This document shows, piece by piece, positions 62,400-64,000 of a stretch of 64,000 bases of DNA (position 1 is its first letter; each line of letters begins with the position of its first letter). The translations under genes were made by a program, and so were the position numbers. Below the pieces are notes generated by a model. The model made no database searches. It saw only the letters and a program-made list of their open reading frames with translations, and had not been told where the DNA came from. Origin of the DNA: Acidobacteriota bacterium (GTDB lineage Bacteria; Acidobacteriota; Terriglobia; Terriglobales; Acidobacteriaceae); NCBI GenBank assembly GCA_003225055.1, contig QIAU01000126.1:32805-96804 (forward strand). The letters are read 5' to 3'.

Positions 62400-62622
62400 T
62401 CTCTTCCTCGCTTCCAACCGCCAGGTCTAGGATTTTCGGCCCGGTGGTTTGGAGGCAGCGTCCCTGCCGGACTCTGTTCCTTTGGCTGCCGCCATCCCGG
62501 CACTTCCGTGTCGGGCTTCCTCATTCCGCCACTTCGCGGCCTAAAAACCCTGTTTCCCTTAACCCTTCGTCTCTGGCCTGCGGAGGACGGGCAACACCGC
62601 CCGTCGCTCCACCAATCCCGGG

Positions 62623-63246
62623 CTACACCACCTTCTCCACCTGGTTGAACTCCAACTCCACCGGGGTGGAGCGGCCGAAAATTGTCACCATCACCTTCAG
62701 GGTCTCGCGATCCTCGTTGACCTCGTCCACAATTCCGGTAAAACTGGCGAACGGGCCCTCGGTGATGCGTACCGACTCGTTTTTTTCAAACTTGACCTTG
62801 AGCTTGGGCTTGTCCTTCGACTCGCCCACGCGGTAAACGATATGCTGGACTTCCTCTTCCGACAGTGGGGTCGGTTGCTGGCCGGTGCCTACAAAGCCGG
62901 TTACGCGAGGCGTGGATTTGACCACGTGCCACACATGATCATCCATGTCCATTTCAACTAGCACGTAGCCGGGATAGAACATGCGCTCACTGGTGTACTT
63001 CTTGCCGCCGCGGACTTCGGTTACCGATTCGGTGGGGATCATCACGCGGCCAATCTTCTCCTGCAGACCGAAGGCCTGGACGCGCGACTCGAGCGACTCT
63101 TTGACTTTGCGCTCGAACCCCGAATAGGAGTGGATGATGTACCACTTCATGTTCGGGTTGCGGGGAGGCTCGACCGCAGTGGCGGTCTTGTTTTCTCCGC
63201 CTTCAGCTTGCGGTTCCGGGCTCTGGTTTTTTTCTTCGTCCTGCAT
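62623..63246 (-). CDS. nusG: transcription termination/antitermination factor NusG
   Basis: A 207-residue factor that couples RNA polymerase to Rho or the ribosome. An acidic, low-complexity N-terminal extension of about 32 residues precedes the NGN domain ([20 protein letters not shown], then [14 protein letters not shown], then [13 protein letters not shown]). The C-terminal KOW domain has [20 protein letters not shown] and the ending [13 protein letters not shown]. It follows secE by 21 bases, as in most bacteria. Confidence 0.97.
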   Translation of the reverse strand: MQDEEKNQSPEPQAEGGENKTATAVEPPRNPNMKWYIIHSYSGFERKVKESLESRVQAFGLQEKIGRVMIPTESVTEVRGGKKYTSERMFYPGYVLVEMDMDDHVWHVVKSTPRVTGFVGTGQQPTPLSEEEVQHIVYRVGESKDKPKLKVKFEKNESVRITEGPFASFTGIVDEVNEDRETLKVMVTIFGRSTPVELEFNQVEKVV

Positions 63247-63267
63247 AAGCTAAGTGTCCAGACCTCT

Positions 63268-63516
63268 CTAGCGGTGCGTCAGCGAGCGCAGCACCCAATC
63301 GATGGCGCGGCCGATCACCGAGTCGACAGCCCAGAAGTACAGGCCGAAGAGAAATACCGTGATGATCACCACGGTAGTGGTGGCTCGCACTTCTTTGAGC
63401 GACGGCGTAGTCACCTTCTTCATTTCGGTGCGCACGTCGTTGTAGAAGCCCTTGATGCGCTGCGGCCAGGACTTCACGGTCGCGGTAATTGTGCCTTCTT
63501 GTGCTGCAATCGCCAT
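63268..63516 (-). CDS. secE: preprotein translocase subunit SecE
   Basis: An 82-residue single-span subunit of the SecYEG channel. The cytoplasmic amphipathic part reads WPQRIKGFYNDVRTEMKKVT, and the membrane segment is about 46-66 (TTTVVIITVFLFGLYFWAV). It lies between tRNA-Trp and nusG, the usual location. Confidence 0.95.
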   Translation of the reverse strand: MAIAAQEGTITATVKSWPQRIKGFYNDVRTEMKKVTTPSLKEVRATTTVVIITVFLFGLYFWAVDSVIGRAIDWVLRSLTHR

Positions 63517-63562
63517 CTACTTCCTGCTTCCTTGCCTTATTGTCCGGCTCTGCCGGCAACTC

Positions 63563-63638
63563 TGGCAGGGGCGGAGGGATTCGAACCCCCAAGTCCGGTT
63601 TTGGAGACCGGCAGTTTAACCGTTGAGCTTACGCCCCT
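63563..63638 (-). tRNA. tRNA-Trp (anticodon CCA)
   Basis: The acceptor stem AGGGGCG pairs with CGCCCCT. The anticodon stem CCGGT/ACCGG carries loop CTCCAAA with anticodon CCA. The T arm has GGTTCGAATCC. The discriminator G and the 3' CCA are encoded in the DNA (76 bases in all). It sits between rpmG and secE, a conserved bacterial arrangement. Confidence 0.96.
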
Positions 63639-63710
63639 GAATTCATTGTCGAATTGCAGGATTTTCAACCTGTCGAATTCGGCAATTCGAAAATCCGTAA
63701 ATTTCGACAA

Positions 63711-63863
63711 TCACTTAACTTCTTTATGCGGGGTATGCTTCCGGCAACGCCGGCAGAACTTCTTCAGCTCGAGGCGGTCCGGAGTCGTCTTCCGGTTCTT
63801 CGTCGTCGAGTAGTTGCGCTCTTTGCACTCACCGCATTGCAACGTGATGATCTCTCGGGGCAT
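63711..63863 (-). CDS. rpmG: 50S ribosomal protein L33
   Basis: A 50-residue protein starting [20 protein letters not shown] and ending [14 protein letters not shown]. Both CxxC pairs are present, so this is the zinc-binding form of L33. It is first in the visible part of the rpmG/tRNA-Trp/secE/nusG group; tuf would be expected just beyond the right edge. Confidence 0.93.
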   Translation of the reverse strand: MPREIITLQCGECKERNYSTTKNRKTTPDRLELKKFCRRCRKHTPHKEVK

Positions 63864-63928
63864 TGCTCACTCCCAAACTTTGCTGGCGCCGACACTCTTG
63901 TCCACGCCCCGTTTCTCAACCGCCGAGC

Positions 63929-63966
63929 TTGGCTCCGCCGGACAGCCGAGGGCGGCTCTCCCTACC
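63929..63966. repeat. dispersed repeat similar to 40318-40355
   Basis: CTTGGCTCCGCCGG and then ACAGCCGAGGGCGGCTCTCC recall the element beside the histidine kinase gene (GGGCAGGCCGAGACGGC and CTGCCCC). It lies upstream of rpmG. Confidence 0.5.
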
Positions 63967-63968
63967 TA

Positions 63969-63994
63969 TTTCTTCCCTACTTTTCTTCCCTACT
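63969..63994. repeat. perfect tandem 13-mer upstream of rpmG
   Basis: TTTCTTCCCTACT occurs at 63969-63981 and again at 63982-63994. Confidence 0.85.
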
Positions 63995-64000
63995 TGCTGA

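Noticed and set aside
62586..62605. Inverted repeat GACGGGC/GCCCGTC between nusG and rplK as a terminator
   Set aside because: No T-run follows on the minus strand, and termination here would cut off the ribosomal genes; it may be a leader structure or a chance palindrome.

Overview
The window looks like chromosomal DNA of a GC-rich, Gram-negative soil-type bacterium, most probably an acidobacterium (Terriglobia-like). This is inferred from the gene set and style: many secreted metallopeptidases, carboxypeptidase-regulatory-like secreted proteins, a SurA-like periplasmic chaperone, many palindromic intergenic repeats, and a serine/threonine kinase remnant of a type common in that phylum. No rRNA gene is present, so the assignment is not certain.

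Layout. 0-9 kb: a membrane diguanylate cyclase, an M1-type metallopeptidase divergent from a TPR/peptidase-MA protein, a PP2C-type phosphatase with altered metal ligands, and an M49-type metallopeptidase. 9-18.7 kb: SurA-like foldase, YhaM-like exoribonuclease, glycine-zipper lipoprotein, HAD hydrolase, NarL-type regulator, then aroC-def-fmt-rsmB converging on a PASTA protein. 18.8-19.3 kb: a graveyard of two truncated, frameshifted genes (class III aminotransferase and serine/threonine kinase) that abut each other. 19.3-21.9 kb: a three-gene operon (GbsR-type regulator, DCC-type thiol oxidoreductase, membrane SRPBCC protein) with a readable promoter and a palindromic operator. 22-30 kb: amidohydrolase, class A penicillin-binding protein, pirin, folK, VOC protein, YdjM-like membrane hydrolase, lipid kinase. 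30-36 kb: ligA, a decayed beta-lactamase-fold serine hydrolase, a HIT protein and rpsA with a long leader and a clear terminator. 36.5-38.5 kb: a complete IS1634-type insertion sequence with terminal inverted repeats. 38.6-43 kb: ECF sigma factor, OmpR-type regulator, histidine kinase, LemA. 43-50.6 kb: a LysW-like zinc ribbon with two small secreted proteins, M28 peptidase, rhomboid protease, alpha/beta hydrolase, pyruvate kinase, lipocalin-like protein, BrkB-family membrane protein. 50.6-63.9 kb: the transcription/translation block, all on the minus strand in the order rpmG, tRNA-Trp, secE, nusG, rplK, rplA, rplJ, rplL, rpoB, rpoC, closed by a strong intrinsic terminator.

The signals most worth following are the GbsR-DCC-SRPBCC operon and its operator, an eight-cysteine zinc-ribbon-like insertion near the N terminus of RpoB, the LysW-like protein with an acidic tail instead of the carrier-protein C terminus, and a striking number of short perfect tandem duplications (8- to 18-mers) confined to intergenic spacers, including those inside the RNA polymerase and ribosomal operons. 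No CRISPR array, prophage or known defence system is visible.
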